Source: Oscillospiraceae bacterium (GTDB lineage Bacteria > Bacillota > Clostridia > Saccharofermentanales > Saccharofermentanaceae). From it: a stretch of 64,000 nucleotides of DNA. Under the pieces are notes generated by a model. It searched no databases. It was given only the letters and a program-made list of their open reading frames with translations, and was not told where the DNA came from. Position 1 is the first letter of the stretch, and each line of letters opens with the position of its first letter. The translations under genes were made by a program, and so were the position numbers. The DNA lies in contig CADCLV010000010.1 in assembly GCA_902802325.1 (NCBI GenBank), positions 31,703 through 95,702 on the forward strand. The letters are read 5' to 3'. Below are positions 45,253-54,368 of the stretch, piece after piece.

Positions 45253-46848
45253 ATGGGAGCCTGCTGGTATATTGTCAGAAAACAATGGAAGAATATCCTG
45301 AAGGAGAAGATCAAGCGCCCGCATTTCTGGCTGTGGGTCCTGGTGATCTGCGCCTATTTCGCACTGTATATTTATCAGGAGATCTCCCATACCGGCATTA
45401 CAGACGTGATCGACGATCCGCTTCCGGTTTATAAGGGCGGAGTGACGCTGGTCTTTCTTTTTACTGCTTTTCTTGGTTTGGGAGTGGGATTAAAAAGAGG
45501 CAATACATTTTTCCGCCCCTGCGATGTGACCCATCTGTTTGTATCTCCGATCCATGCGGACAAGATCCTGCTTTACGGATTATTCCGAAAATGCGTGGGT
45601 GTATTTTTAGCCACACTTCTTCTTTTATCTCAGCTTACGAATCTGCGTTTTTATTTCGGGCTGGGATGGAAACAGCTTTTGCTTCTGATGTGTGCCTGGC
45701 TGATGCTGTCGATATCTCTGACGGTTTTGTCGCTGGGAGTATATTCCGTAACGGCCACCCATCCCTGGATCCGGAAACTGGTCCTGTTTTTCTTATATGC
45801 GCTCAGTTCCATGATCATTATAGGGATCGTGATGTCTCTATGGAAAAGCGGAAAGCCGGTAACGGCACTGCTTTCTTTCTTTAATAAACCTTATCTCCGT
45901 ATCGTTCCGCTGGGCGGATGGGCGTCCGGCTTCCTGGTCTGTGCAATGGAAGGGGAATATTACCAGGCGGCGGTCTACGCCGGTCTTCTGGTGCTTTTGC
46001 CGCTGATCGGACTGGTGCTGGTATATCAGGACCGCTCTGCCTACTATGAAGATGTACTGACTTCCATCGGCCATACATATGGAAATGTGGAAGAAGAACG
46101 GACGGCAACCACGGCAGATGTGAGAAAGCGGAACACAAAGAGAGGAAGTTCCCGTCTGGTTGGAAAGAAGTCCGGTGAGGTGGCGCTGATGCAGCGGCAG
46201 CTGACCGAGCAGAAGAGGAGTCTGATATTGATCCTGGATAAGAATTCTCTGGGACTGATTTCTTTTTCCGTAATTGTCGGCGCGATCCTCCATTCTCTGA
46301 TGAGAAAGGGCATGTATCCGGTGATCATGCAGATCATCGGACTTGCGGTCCTTTGCTATGCGATGCTGTTTGCGATCCCCATGGGACGTTTCGTGGAAGA
46401 ACTGAAAAAGCCATTTATTTTCCTGATGCCCGGTACACCGGTACGGAAACTTTTCTATGCTTCTTCGGCATCTGTGGCGAAAGCTTTCCTGGAAGGGCTT
46501 CTGTCCATGATGATCATTACTTTCTTTGCAAACCTTAATCCTCTTTTCATCCTTTGCGGTACCGCCTTTTATACTTCTGCGGCGCTTCTTTTCTGTGCCG
46601 CATACCTGGCATCGATCCGGGTCATCGGGCTTACGAACTCCAAGTATTCCCATACGGTCCTTTCTTTTGCGATCTTGTCGGCCGTATTCCTTTTTGAGAT
46701 CTCTGTAGGCGTCCGATTAGGTACACGTCTTTATGCTGTTTCCGAATTCATGTTCCCGCTGGTCTTTGTTGTTATGGCGGCGTTTAATACACTCTTTTCA
46801 CTCGTATTCTTTTATAGTGCCCGAAGCATCCTTCAGTACCGCGACTGA
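45253..46848 (+). CDS. ABC exporter permease (ABC_export-like)
   Basis: 531 aa with roughly twelve hydrophobic segments in two clusters (~27-245 and ~330-525) separated by a hydrophilic region (~265-320). The start YIVRKQWKNILKEKIKRPHFW and the FFRPCDVTHLFVSPI segment match the putative ABC exporter family found next to such ATPases in clostridia. Substrate unknown. Co-transcribed with the ATPase. Confidence 0.82.
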   Translation: MGACWYIVRKQWKNILKEKIKRPHFWLWVLVICAYFALYIYQEISHTGITDVIDDPLPVYKGGVTLVFLFTAFLGLGVGLKRGNTFFRPCDVTHLFVSPIHADKILLYGLFRKCVGVFLATLLLLSQLTNLRFYFGLGWKQLLLLMCAWLMLSISLTVLSLGVYSVTATHPWIRKLVLFFLYALSSMIIIGIVMSLWKSGKPVTALLSFFNKPYLRIVPLGGWASGFLVCAMEGEYYQAAVYAGLLVLLPLIGLVLVYQDRSAYYEDVLTSIGHTYGNVEEERTATTADVRKRNTKRGSSRLVGKKSGEVALMQRQLTEQKRSLILILDKNSLGLISFSVIVGAILHSLMRKGMYPVIMQIIGLAVLCYAMLFAIPMGRFVEELKKPFIFLMPGTPVRKLFYASSASVAKAFLEGLLSMMIITFFANLNPLFILCGTAFYTSAALLFCAAYLASIRVIGLTNSKYSHTVLSFAILSAVFLFEISVGVRLGTRLYAVSEFMFPLVFVVMAAFNTLFSLVFFYSARSILQYRD

Positions 46849-46870
46849 TCTTGCGTTTCGTGCGTGATTT

Positions 46871-46937
46871 TTTTGATGCATCAAAATCCGGAAAGTGACG
46901 AACTAGTAACCTAGTACACGGAAGTATTGCGTATAAT
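46871..46937 (+). promoter_or_regulatory. Promoter region of the binding-protein cluster with palindromes
   Basis: TATAAT at 46932-46937. Upstream lie a perfect 16-bp palindrome TTTTGATGCATCAAAA (46871-46886) and an inverted repeat ACTAG-taac-CTAGT (46902-46915) where the -35 would be. Both are operator-like. Confidence 0.5.
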
Positions 46938-47000
46938 TAGTATCAGGTAGCTGGGTCATTTGGAGAACCAGGTAAGTGGAACACAATGGAGGAATAGGGA

Positions 47001-49451
47001 ATGAAAAGATACATACGTCCGCTGATCGCGGGAATTATGGCAGTGTCGATGGTACTGCCCCTTTGCGCATGTAAGAAAAAGAGCGGTAAGAAAACTCAAA
47101 AAGTCTCAGAAAACGATCCGTATTTCAATGTGGAAGAGCATGAGATCAAGCTGGATCTGGATACGGATAAGAAGGTCGAGTACCAGAGCCTGAACAATCC
47201 GAAGATCATCGGCAATTCGATCGTGGCATCCTATAATATCAACTATGAGGTGCCGAAAGAATTGATGGCAGAAATGGAAAGTCTGTATTCCAATATAAAC
47301 AGTATGCCAAGCCAGGAGGAAGTCGATGCGATCAGTGAAAAGATGAGGGCCTATTATGTTACCGGTCTTGCTTTTTTTAATTTGCAGGGCGAACTGGTTT
47401 CCAAGATCGATACGGAGCAGAGTGATAGCATTATGCAGCTCAAGGATGACGGGAATGGTAACATTCTGGTTTTCCTGCAGCGGTATGACATGTATGATCC
47501 TATGGCCGAGACAAAAGATATTCTGGTTACCTATTCTCCGGAAGGAGAAAAGATCGGAGAGATGGAGGTAGCGATCGACCGTAGTGGTGGTGACTATTTC
47601 TGGGTTGAGAATATGGAGGTCATGAAAGACGGACAGATCCTCCTGATCTCGTATGATAAGATGGTCCTCATTGATAAACAGGGAAATCAGGTGGGAGAGA
47701 TCGCTATGGAAGGCGACGGCGGTGGAAAGGTGATCTCTGTCGGAGATGATTATTATCTTTCCAGCTACTCCTACGAGTCGGATCATGGCGAGTCATATCT
47801 CCAGAAGATCAGTTTAAATCCTTTTAAACTCGAGGAGGAAAAGAAAAAATCGAAGTTTCAATACTGGAATTCAAGCAGCAATTCCAACGGAAAGTTCTAT
47901 ATGCTCGGCAGCAACGGTATTATGGTAATGGATCCGCTTTCCGATAAAGCGGAAGAATATATGAATTGGGATAGTACAGATGTAAACTACGCCAACCTCA
48001 TGAATAACTCCAGTTTCGAAGTTGTTTCTGATGACGAAGTGCTTTTTGTCTGGGAAAAATGGTATCAAGAGGAAAACGGAGATTGGGTAACCAGTACATA
48101 TGTAGATCGCTTTACCAGAGCAGATAAGAATCCGAATGCCGGCAAGACATATATTGAGATGGGGACTTTCGGCATGCCTAACTCGGACTTCATAGATTAC
48201 GTAGTGGAATATAACAAGACAGAAGGCAACAAGGCCAGAATGCGGCTCTATGACTATTCGGAAGGGATCGACTATAGTGATGGCGGTGACAAGGCTCTGG
48301 CAGAAATGTCGGATAAGGTCTATCTGGATCTTCTGGGCGGATCCGGTCCGGACATTCTTTTGAACTTCTCCGGATTCAGTCAGTTTAATAGCGAAGAAGT
48401 ACTGGTCGATCTGAATACCTATATTGATGGCAGTAACGGATTGAACAGAGATGAGTATTTCGATAACATTTTCCGCGCTTTTGAAACGAAAGGCAAAATG
48501 TTCCAGATCCCGATCTGTGTAGATATTCAGGGACTTCTGGGTAATAAAGACATGATCGGTGAAAGAACCGGCTGGACCTATTCCGAGTTTACTCAGATCG
48601 TGGAAGGTCTTCCTGAAGATGTGTCTGTATTTGAAGACATGCTCCATGAAACGCTTCTGGAAAAACTTCTTTCCCATGCGATGGGAAATCTGATCGACTA
48701 TGCCAAAAAAGAAGTCTATTTTGACGGTGATGAATTTAAACAGATCCTGCAGATCGCTAAGAAATACGGCGTAGATAAGCTTCCCGAAGAAATGGGTGAG
48801 GTTTCTACATATGAGGTCTATGGCGACGGTATGATGGAACCGATGGGTTCGGGAAACACACCTCAAGATAGAATGAATGAGGGTATGCTGGCACTGATGA
48901 ACACATATGTGTATGACATCCGCATGTATGCCGAGAATACTTCGATCTGTAACGGAAAATGCATCTATGTCGGTATGCCCTCTCCGGATGGCACAGGCGT
49001 TTCTGCCGCACCGATGATGACTCTTGCGATCTCTGCTGCCTCGAATAATAAGGAAGAAGCATGGGATTTCATCTGCCGCCTCTATGATGAGGAATCTCAG
49101 TATAAGTACACCCGTTCTATGAACTCCGTTGCGCTTAACCGGAAGGCCTTTGACCGGATCAATGAAGATGTGATCAAGGAATGCGAACAACAGCGTAAGG
49201 ACTATGAAGAGTATGCGGCGCAGTATGGTGAAGACGAGATGTGGAGAAACAGTATCCCGGAAATCACCGATGAGCATAAGGAAGGATTTAAGAAACTGGT
49301 AGAGAGTATCAGCACGATCACAGCCTCGGATATGGCTGTAGTCAGTATCATTAAGGAAGAAGCAGCTGCTTATTTCTCCGGCCAGCAGGATATCGATACG
49401 GTCTGCAAAAACATTCAGAACCGTACGGCAAATATCGTCCGGGAAAGATAA
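47001..49451 (+). CDS. Large solute-binding lipoprotein, paralogue A
   Basis: 816 aa. Signal peptide with lipobox LCAC. Residues ~40-390 form a repetitive beta-rich region, probably propeller-like (recurring GNxxG/DGQIL and VGDDYYL strands). Residues ~395-800 are a family-1 carbohydrate-type binding domain (IDYVVEYN, GSGPDILLNFSGFSQF, KMFQIPICVD, AWDFICRLYD). It is homologous over its length to paralogue B and to the broken gene at 16675. The domain fusion suggests binding of a large extracellular ligand. The MalF/MalG-like permease genes lie downstream of paralogue B. Confidence 0.85.
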   Translation: MKRYIRPLIAGIMAVSMVLPLCACKKKSGKKTQKVSENDPYFNVEEHEIKLDLDTDKKVEYQSLNNPKIIGNSIVASYNINYEVPKELMAEMESLYSNINSMPSQEEVDAISEKMRAYYVTGLAFFNLQGELVSKIDTEQSDSIMQLKDDGNGNILVFLQRYDMYDPMAETKDILVTYSPEGEKIGEMEVAIDRSGGDYFWVENMEVMKDGQILLISYDKMVLIDKQGNQVGEIAMEGDGGGKVISVGDDYYLSSYSYESDHGESYLQKISLNPFKLEEEKKKSKFQYWNSSSNSNGKFYMLGSNGIMVMDPLSDKAEEYMNWDSTDVNYANLMNNSSFEVVSDDEVLFVWEKWYQEENGDWVTSTYVDRFTRADKNPNAGKTYIEMGTFGMPNSDFIDYVVEYNKTEGNKARMRLYDYSEGIDYSDGGDKALAEMSDKVYLDLLGGSGPDILLNFSGFSQFNSEEVLVDLNTYIDGSNGLNRDEYFDNIFRAFETKGKMFQIPICVDIQGLLGNKDMIGERTGWTYSEFTQIVEGLPEDVSVFEDMLHETLLEKLLSHAMGNLIDYAKKEVYFDGDEFKQILQIAKKYGVDKLPEEMGEVSTYEVYGDGMMEPMGSGNTPQDRMNEGMLALMNTYVYDIRMYAENTSICNGKCIYVGMPSPDGTGVSAAPMMTLAISAASNNKEEAWDFICRLYDEESQYKYTRSMNSVALNRKAFDRINEDVIKECEQQRKDYEEYAAQYGEDEMWRNSIPEITDEHKEGFKKLVESISTITASDMAVVSIIKEEAAAYFSGQQDIDTVCKNIQNRTANIVRER

Positions 49452-49499
49452 AAAATCCCTTTCCCGGGAAACGAAAAAATACTGTAACAAATGTTTTTT

Positions 49500-49535
49500 G
49501 AAAGAAATGTCAGGAATGACATTTCTTTCATTTTT
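49500..49535 (+). terminator. Terminator between the two binding-lipoprotein genes
   Basis: GAAAGAAATGTCA and TGACATTTCTTTC with a 4-nt loop followed by ATTTTT. Confidence 0.85.
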
Positions 49536-49552
49536 ATAGGAAAAACTCTCCC

Positions 49553-49558
49553 TATAAT
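49553..49558 (+). promoter_or_regulatory. -10 element of paralogue B
   Basis: TATAAT 35 nt before the start codon and after the terminator, so paralogue B can be transcribed on its own. Confidence 0.45.
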
Positions 49559-49592
49559 AAAACCGAAACGAGAACGTTGGAGGTAATTACTT

Positions 49593-52031
49593 ATGAAGAA
49601 AATCGTCAGGAGTGTTTTGGCATTGACGCTGACCACGGCCATGATCTTTTCTGCTTCTGGATGTAAAAAGAAGTCCGGAAAGAACGGTTCAGGATCGGGC
49701 AATTCGTCATCGTCTGATGCTTACCAGAGAGAAGTAAAGGAAGATGATCCGTACTTCGAGGTGTCCGAGGCGAAAGTAGAATTGAAAGTGGCAGCAGACC
49801 CGAATAAGAAAGTTCAGTACCAGAATATCTGGGATCCGGTTTTTGTCGGAGACAATCTGTTCTTCACGTATTCAGTCGAATATGAAATGCCGCAGGATCT
49901 TATGGCGGAAATGGAAAAGCTCTATTCCTCAGATGTCATCGATGAAGAAAAGTATACGGAATTGATGGATAAGATGAGTGAGTACCATAGAAGTGGTGCG
50001 ATGCTTCTGGATCCGAACGGAAATGTCATCAAAGAGATGGAAGGAAGCGGGGAGCAGAATATTATTTCCGCATGCGCGGCTTCGGATGGAAATATCTATA
50101 TTATTTCTACCGGTACTCCTGATCCGGGAACGTGCCTGGGTGCATTGGTGATGACCCGGATGGACAGTAAAGGAGAAAATGCGGAGACGATAAATCTGGA
50201 TCCGGATATTCAGGATGTCTGGGATGCAAGAATTATTCCGCTGGAAGACGGAAGTCTTCTTATGCCGTCATGGGGATCGATCTACAAGATCAGTAAGGAT
50301 GGTAAGCTCCTTGGCAATAAGGCGATCGAGGATTTTTCCGGACGAGTCCTGAAGTGTGATGGAAAGTATTATGTTCTCCAGATCAAGTATAATGAGCAGA
50401 CCTATGAAGAGAAAATAACGGTTCAGGAACTCAATGTTTCGGATCTTTCTTTGGCAGGAAAACCGATCGATGCTTCATATGCAGTGGAGATGGCGATGCA
50501 GGGAGACGACGGTCTTTACATTGTTGGCCAGGACGGTATCCAGAAGTACAACCTGTTAGACGGTACGACGGAGATGATCCTGAATTGGAATAGTACAGAT
50601 GTAAACCCGAACAATTTAAGCACGAATGTCTGCCATATCAAGTCTGATGATGAGATCTTCATGTGGAAGAGTAAGTACACTGTGAATGATAAGTGGGAAA
50701 CAGAGTCTGTCGAAAATGCCATCGTAAAACTGTCCCGTTGTGAAAAGAATCCGCATGCCGGAAAGACGATCATCAACCTGGGTACGATGCAGTATATTGA
50801 TGATAAGATCCAGGAATATATTCTCGAGTACAACAAGGATCCGAATAATAAGTCGCGTATCTATACCCGCTGCTACATGGACTACATGAGTGTGACTGAC
50901 TCTGAGAAAAGTGAGGCGGAAGCGTGTGACAAGGTCTATCTGGATATGCTTTCCGGTGATGGCCCGGATATCCTTTTGAACTTTTCAAAGTATAGTCAGT
51001 TCTATACGGAAGACGTGCTTTTGGATCTGAATAAAATGATCGATGGAGAAAACGGTTTTAATCGGGACGAGTATTTTGATAACGTACTGCGTGCATTCGA
51101 ATATAACGGGAAGCTTTTCAGTATCCCGGTGTCTGTGATGATTACCGGATATCTGGCCAATGCGGACGTGGTCGGCAATCGTGAGAACTGGACATATGAT
51201 GATTTCCTTGAGGTGACTTCACAGCTTCCGGACAAGATGTCTGTATTTATAGATACAGGCTGTGAGTCTGTTCTGAGAGAACTTCTGAGTGTTTCCGGCT
51301 CTGCCTTTGTCGACTACGAAAAGAAAGAGACCTATTTTGATGGAGAGGATTTCAAGAAAATCCTGGAGATCGCAAAAAAATATGGTGATCCGAATATCCA
51401 TCCCAATGCCCCGGGAATGGAAATGGAATATCATGATCCGGAAGATATGCTTGAGAATGATCTTTTGATGATGACAAATGCATCGCTCTTTGGTCTTGAT
51501 GAATATGCCCGTCTGATGAATATGCGGGGCGGAAAAGTTAAACTGATCGGTGTACCTTCTGTAAATGGTGGCGGACTGACCGGATATAGCCGTACGGATC
51601 TGGCGATTTCGGCAACATCTTCCCATCAGCAGGAAGCATGGGATTTTATCCGATTCCTGTTCACTGAAGAGCAACAGTTGAATTTCTCGAAGGACTCTTC
51701 CGGTATGCCGCTGTCCCGCCTGGCTTTTTCTAAAAAAATGGATCAGGAATATGAGAGTTTCCAGAACTATAAGAAGGAACTGGAGGGAGAAATGTCTTCT
51801 GATTCCTCTCCTGCATATTGCTATGGCGAGGTCAACTATGATGTGACGCCGGAAATGAAGGAAGAGATGGTCAAACTTATGGAAAAGGTCACCAATGTAT
51901 ATAGTTTTGACTCTCGTGTGGAAGCGATTATCAATGAAGAAGTGGCGGCCTATTTCCAGAACCAGAGATCGGCGGAAGATGTCTGCAAGAACATTCAGAA
52001 CCGCGCTAAGCAGCTGGTTCAGGAGAGATGA
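49593..52031 (+). CDS. Large solute-binding lipoprotein, paralogue B
   Basis: 812 aa. Lipobox ASGC, then a Ser/Gly-rich linker. Same two-part layout as paralogue A: beta-rich N-terminal half (the segment LNWNSTDVNPNNL aligns with MNWDSTDVNYANL) and a binding domain with GDGPDILLNFSKYSQF and KLFSIPVSVM. Terminator and promoter between A and B imply separate control, perhaps for different ligands. ATG with TTGGAGG upstream. Confidence 0.85.
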   Translation: MKKIVRSVLALTLTTAMIFSASGCKKKSGKNGSGSGNSSSSDAYQREVKEDDPYFEVSEAKVELKVAADPNKKVQYQNIWDPVFVGDNLFFTYSVEYEMPQDLMAEMEKLYSSDVIDEEKYTELMDKMSEYHRSGAMLLDPNGNVIKEMEGSGEQNIISACAASDGNIYIISTGTPDPGTCLGALVMTRMDSKGENAETINLDPDIQDVWDARIIPLEDGSLLMPSWGSIYKISKDGKLLGNKAIEDFSGRVLKCDGKYYVLQIKYNEQTYEEKITVQELNVSDLSLAGKPIDASYAVEMAMQGDDGLYIVGQDGIQKYNLLDGTTEMILNWNSTDVNPNNLSTNVCHIKSDDEIFMWKSKYTVNDKWETESVENAIVKLSRCEKNPHAGKTIINLGTMQYIDDKIQEYILEYNKDPNNKSRIYTRCYMDYMSVTDSEKSEAEACDKVYLDMLSGDGPDILLNFSKYSQFYTEDVLLDLNKMIDGENGFNRDEYFDNVLRAFEYNGKLFSIPVSVMITGYLANADVVGNRENWTYDDFLEVTSQLPDKMSVFIDTGCESVLRELLSVSGSAFVDYEKKETYFDGEDFKKILEIAKKYGDPNIHPNAPGMEMEYHDPEDMLENDLLMMTNASLFGLDEYARLMNMRGGKVKLIGVPSVNGGGLTGYSRTDLAISATSSHQQEAWDFIRFLFTEEQQLNFSKDSSGMPLSRLAFSKKMDQEYESFQNYKKELEGEMSSDSSPAYCYGEVNYDVTPEMKEEMVKLMEKVTNVYSFDSRVEAIINEEVAAYFQNQRSAEDVCKNIQNRAKQLVQER

Positions 52032-52059
52032 TCTTTTGTCCTTTCCGGATGTCTTTTCC

Positions 52060-52237
52060 AAAGTGACATTTCTGTCACTTTGCGGTCACTTGATAGTCAT
52101 TCCGGAATGCGACAATGAAAATGTCGAAAGGGAGAAACACCTCATACCCAATCTCCCCGACGATAGAATGATGGAACCTTTACTATCTTCTATTTACTTT
52201 CATACCCCGGGAGCGAGGATCACCCCCCCTCGCTCCC
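52060..52237 (+). other. Intergenic leader with two hairpins before the permeases
   Basis: The 300-bp gap 52032-52331 contains AAAGTGACA-TTTC-TGTCACTTT (52060-52081) and a GC-rich stem GGGAGCGAGG/CCTCGCTCCC (52209-52218 and 52228-52237). Neither is followed by a T-run, so they may be processing or stability elements that separate binding-protein mRNA from permease mRNA. Confidence 0.5.
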
Positions 52238-52331
52238 ACCCCTCCTCTTAATAGAGAAAATAACAAAAGAACGATACAGTATGATAGAATGAATTCAATC
52301 TTACTGCGATGATAAATGCAAAGGACACTAC

Positions 52332-53255
52332 ATGGCCACACACGAGTATAATCCGGAAGAAGTGCGAAAGAGAAGACTACGCGGAAGAAGAAAGAAAAAT
52401 CTCCGCGAATGGGTCGTCTTTACCGGATATCTCACACCGAGCCTTTTAGGTGTCCTTCTTTTCTTTTTCGGACCGATGCTCATTGTTCTGGTCCAGTCTT
52501 TCCAGAGAAGTGCGACGAATTCTGAATTCGTCGGAGTCAATAACTACGTCAATGTCTGGAAGAACCAGGCGTTTCAGAGTGCTTCGAAAAATACTCTCAT
52601 CTTTGCCGGACTTGCTGTGCCGCTGGCGGTGCTTCTGTCCCTTCTCCTGGCTTTGCTTCTCAGTTCGAAGATCCCCGCGAAGAGTGCTTTCCGAAGCATT
52701 ATGCTGAACCCCATGATGGTACCGGTTGCATCCATCGTGCTGATCTGGCAGGTCATGTTCAGTTACAACGGTGCATTGAATACTTACCTGGGATGGTTCG
52801 GAATCGACAAGATCGACTGGATGAAGTCCAACTGGTCCCGAATCGTGATCCTGATCTTGTTCCTGTGGAAGAACCTGGGATATAATATGGTCCTTTTTAT
52901 CTCCGCTATCTCTGCCGTTCCGAACGAGCAGCTGGAGTCCGCGAAGATGGACGGTGCCAATGCAGTGCGGCGCTTCTTTTCGATCAAGCTTCCGTATCTG
53001 TGGCCGACGATCTTCTTTGTCGGAATCATGTCATTGATCAACTCCTTTAAGATCTTCCGTGAAGTCTATCTTCTGACCGGTGATTATCCGGTAAATGAAC
53101 TGTATATGCTGCAGCACTTTATGAATAACATGTTCTCGCATCTGGATAATGCGAAGCTCACAGCCGCAGCCATCATCATGTGTATTGCCATGATCATTAT
53201 CGTAGGCGGACTCTTTATCGCAGAGAACCGTCTGGGAAGAGATACGGAGGAGTAA
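52332..53255 (+). CDS. Sugar-type ABC permease (MalF/LplB-like)
   Basis: 307 aa, six transmembrane segments. The cytoplasmic EAA loop is visible near residue 200 (SAKMDGANAVRRFFSIKLP), which docks to an ATPase. It resembles carbohydrate-uptake CUT1 permeases. ATG behind AAAGGAC. The MalG-like partner begins 3 bp after its stop. No ATPase gene is in the cluster; CUT1 systems often share one encoded elsewhere. Confidence 0.9.
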   Translation: MATHEYNPEEVRKRRLRGRRKKNLREWVVFTGYLTPSLLGVLLFFFGPMLIVLVQSFQRSATNSEFVGVNNYVNVWKNQAFQSASKNTLIFAGLAVPLAVLLSLLLALLLSSKIPAKSAFRSIMLNPMMVPVASIVLIWQVMFSYNGALNTYLGWFGIDKIDWMKSNWSRIVILILFLWKNLGYNMVLFISAISAVPNEQLESAKMDGANAVRRFFSIKLPYLWPTIFFVGIMSLINSFKIFREVYLLTGDYPVNELYMLQHFMNNMFSHLDNAKLTAAAIIMCIAMIIIVGGLFIAENRLGRDTEE

Positions 53256-53258
53256 AAA

Positions 53259-54335
53259 ATGAAAAGAAACGAGATTACTCCTTTACAGACGATCGGTTCC
53301 CAGGTGCAGAATGCGAACCATGAAAATGAACACGAGCACGGCTCCATCCGTGACATACAGGAAGTCGAGATCGTCCGTCTTTCTGACGAAGAACTGGAAG
53401 CCCTTCATGCCAAGGGTCGTGCTGATGCCCGCCGCAGAATGAAGATCAGAACGGCTGCCGAGAGATTCTGGATCGCTGTCGGTCTTTTACTGGCTGTCCT
53501 GGTTGCGGTCTTTGCCCTGATGCCGATCGTTTTGACGATCCTGGACTCCTTTATGTCCACCGATGAGATCAAGACGAACTATAGCGCGGTATATAACAGT
53601 TTGTCTTCGGCTTCTGCCGAGACCAAGACATATCTGTCTTCTACACCGAAACTGAAGATGATCCCGGATATGGTTTCTTTCAGCCAGTATAAGACGCTTC
53701 TGTTCTTAAGCCCGACATACCTTCTGAAGTTCTGGAACTCGGTGGTGCTGGTAGTACCGATCGTGCTGGGCCAGATCGCGGTAGGATGTCTTGCTTCCTA
53801 CAGCTTTTCCCGCTACAGAAGAAAGAGAAGAGAAGTCCTGTTCTTTTCTTACGTCATCCTGATGCTGATGCCTTTCCAGGTCACATTGGTACCGAACTAT
53901 CTGATCGCAAATAAACTGGGGATCTATAACACCTGGTGGTCCATTATCCTTCCGGGTATCTTCTCCACTTTCAGTATCTTTCTTCTGACGAAATATATGC
54001 GTCAGATCCCGTCTTCCTATATTGAAGCGGCCAAACTGGATGGTGCGAATGAGTGGCAGATCTTCACGAGGATCTCGCTGCCGATGTGTAAGAGTGCGGT
54101 ATATGCCATGGCGATCCTTCTGTTTATCGACTACTGGAACATGGTCGAGCAGCCACTCATCCTTCTGGAGGATGCCGGGAAACAGCCGCTGTCGGTATTC
54201 CTTTCGCAGATCAACGCTTCCGAAGTCGGTATCGCCTTCGCTGCGTCCTTTATATTCATGCTCCCGCCGCTTCTGATCTTCCTTTATGGAGAGCAGTATC
54301 TGGTTGAAGGTATTTCCCGTTCGGGAATCAAATAA
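53259..54335 (+). CDS. Sugar-type ABC permease (MalG-like)
   Basis: 358 aa. A hydrophilic N-terminal extension of ~65 residues, rich in charged amino acids, is unusual for the family. Six membrane segments follow. EAA loop near residue 254 (EAAKLDGANEWQIFTRISLP). RBS GGAGGAGT overlaps the previous stop, so translation is coupled. It forms the heterodimer with the upstream permease. Confidence 0.9.
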   Translation: MKRNEITPLQTIGSQVQNANHENEHEHGSIRDIQEVEIVRLSDEELEALHAKGRADARRRMKIRTAAERFWIAVGLLLAVLVAVFALMPIVLTILDSFMSTDEIKTNYSAVYNSLSSASAETKTYLSSTPKLKMIPDMVSFSQYKTLLFLSPTYLLKFWNSVVLVVPIVLGQIAVGCLASYSFSRYRRKRREVLFFSYVILMLMPFQVTLVPNYLIANKLGIYNTWWSIILPGIFSTFSIFLLTKYMRQIPSSYIEAAKLDGANEWQIFTRISLPMCKSAVYAMAILLFIDYWNMVEQPLILLEDAGKQPLSVFLSQINASEVGIAFAASFIFMLPPLLIFLYGEQYLVEGISRSGIK

Positions 54336-54368
54336 TGATTCGATGGTAGTTTTGAGGAGGTTTTGACA

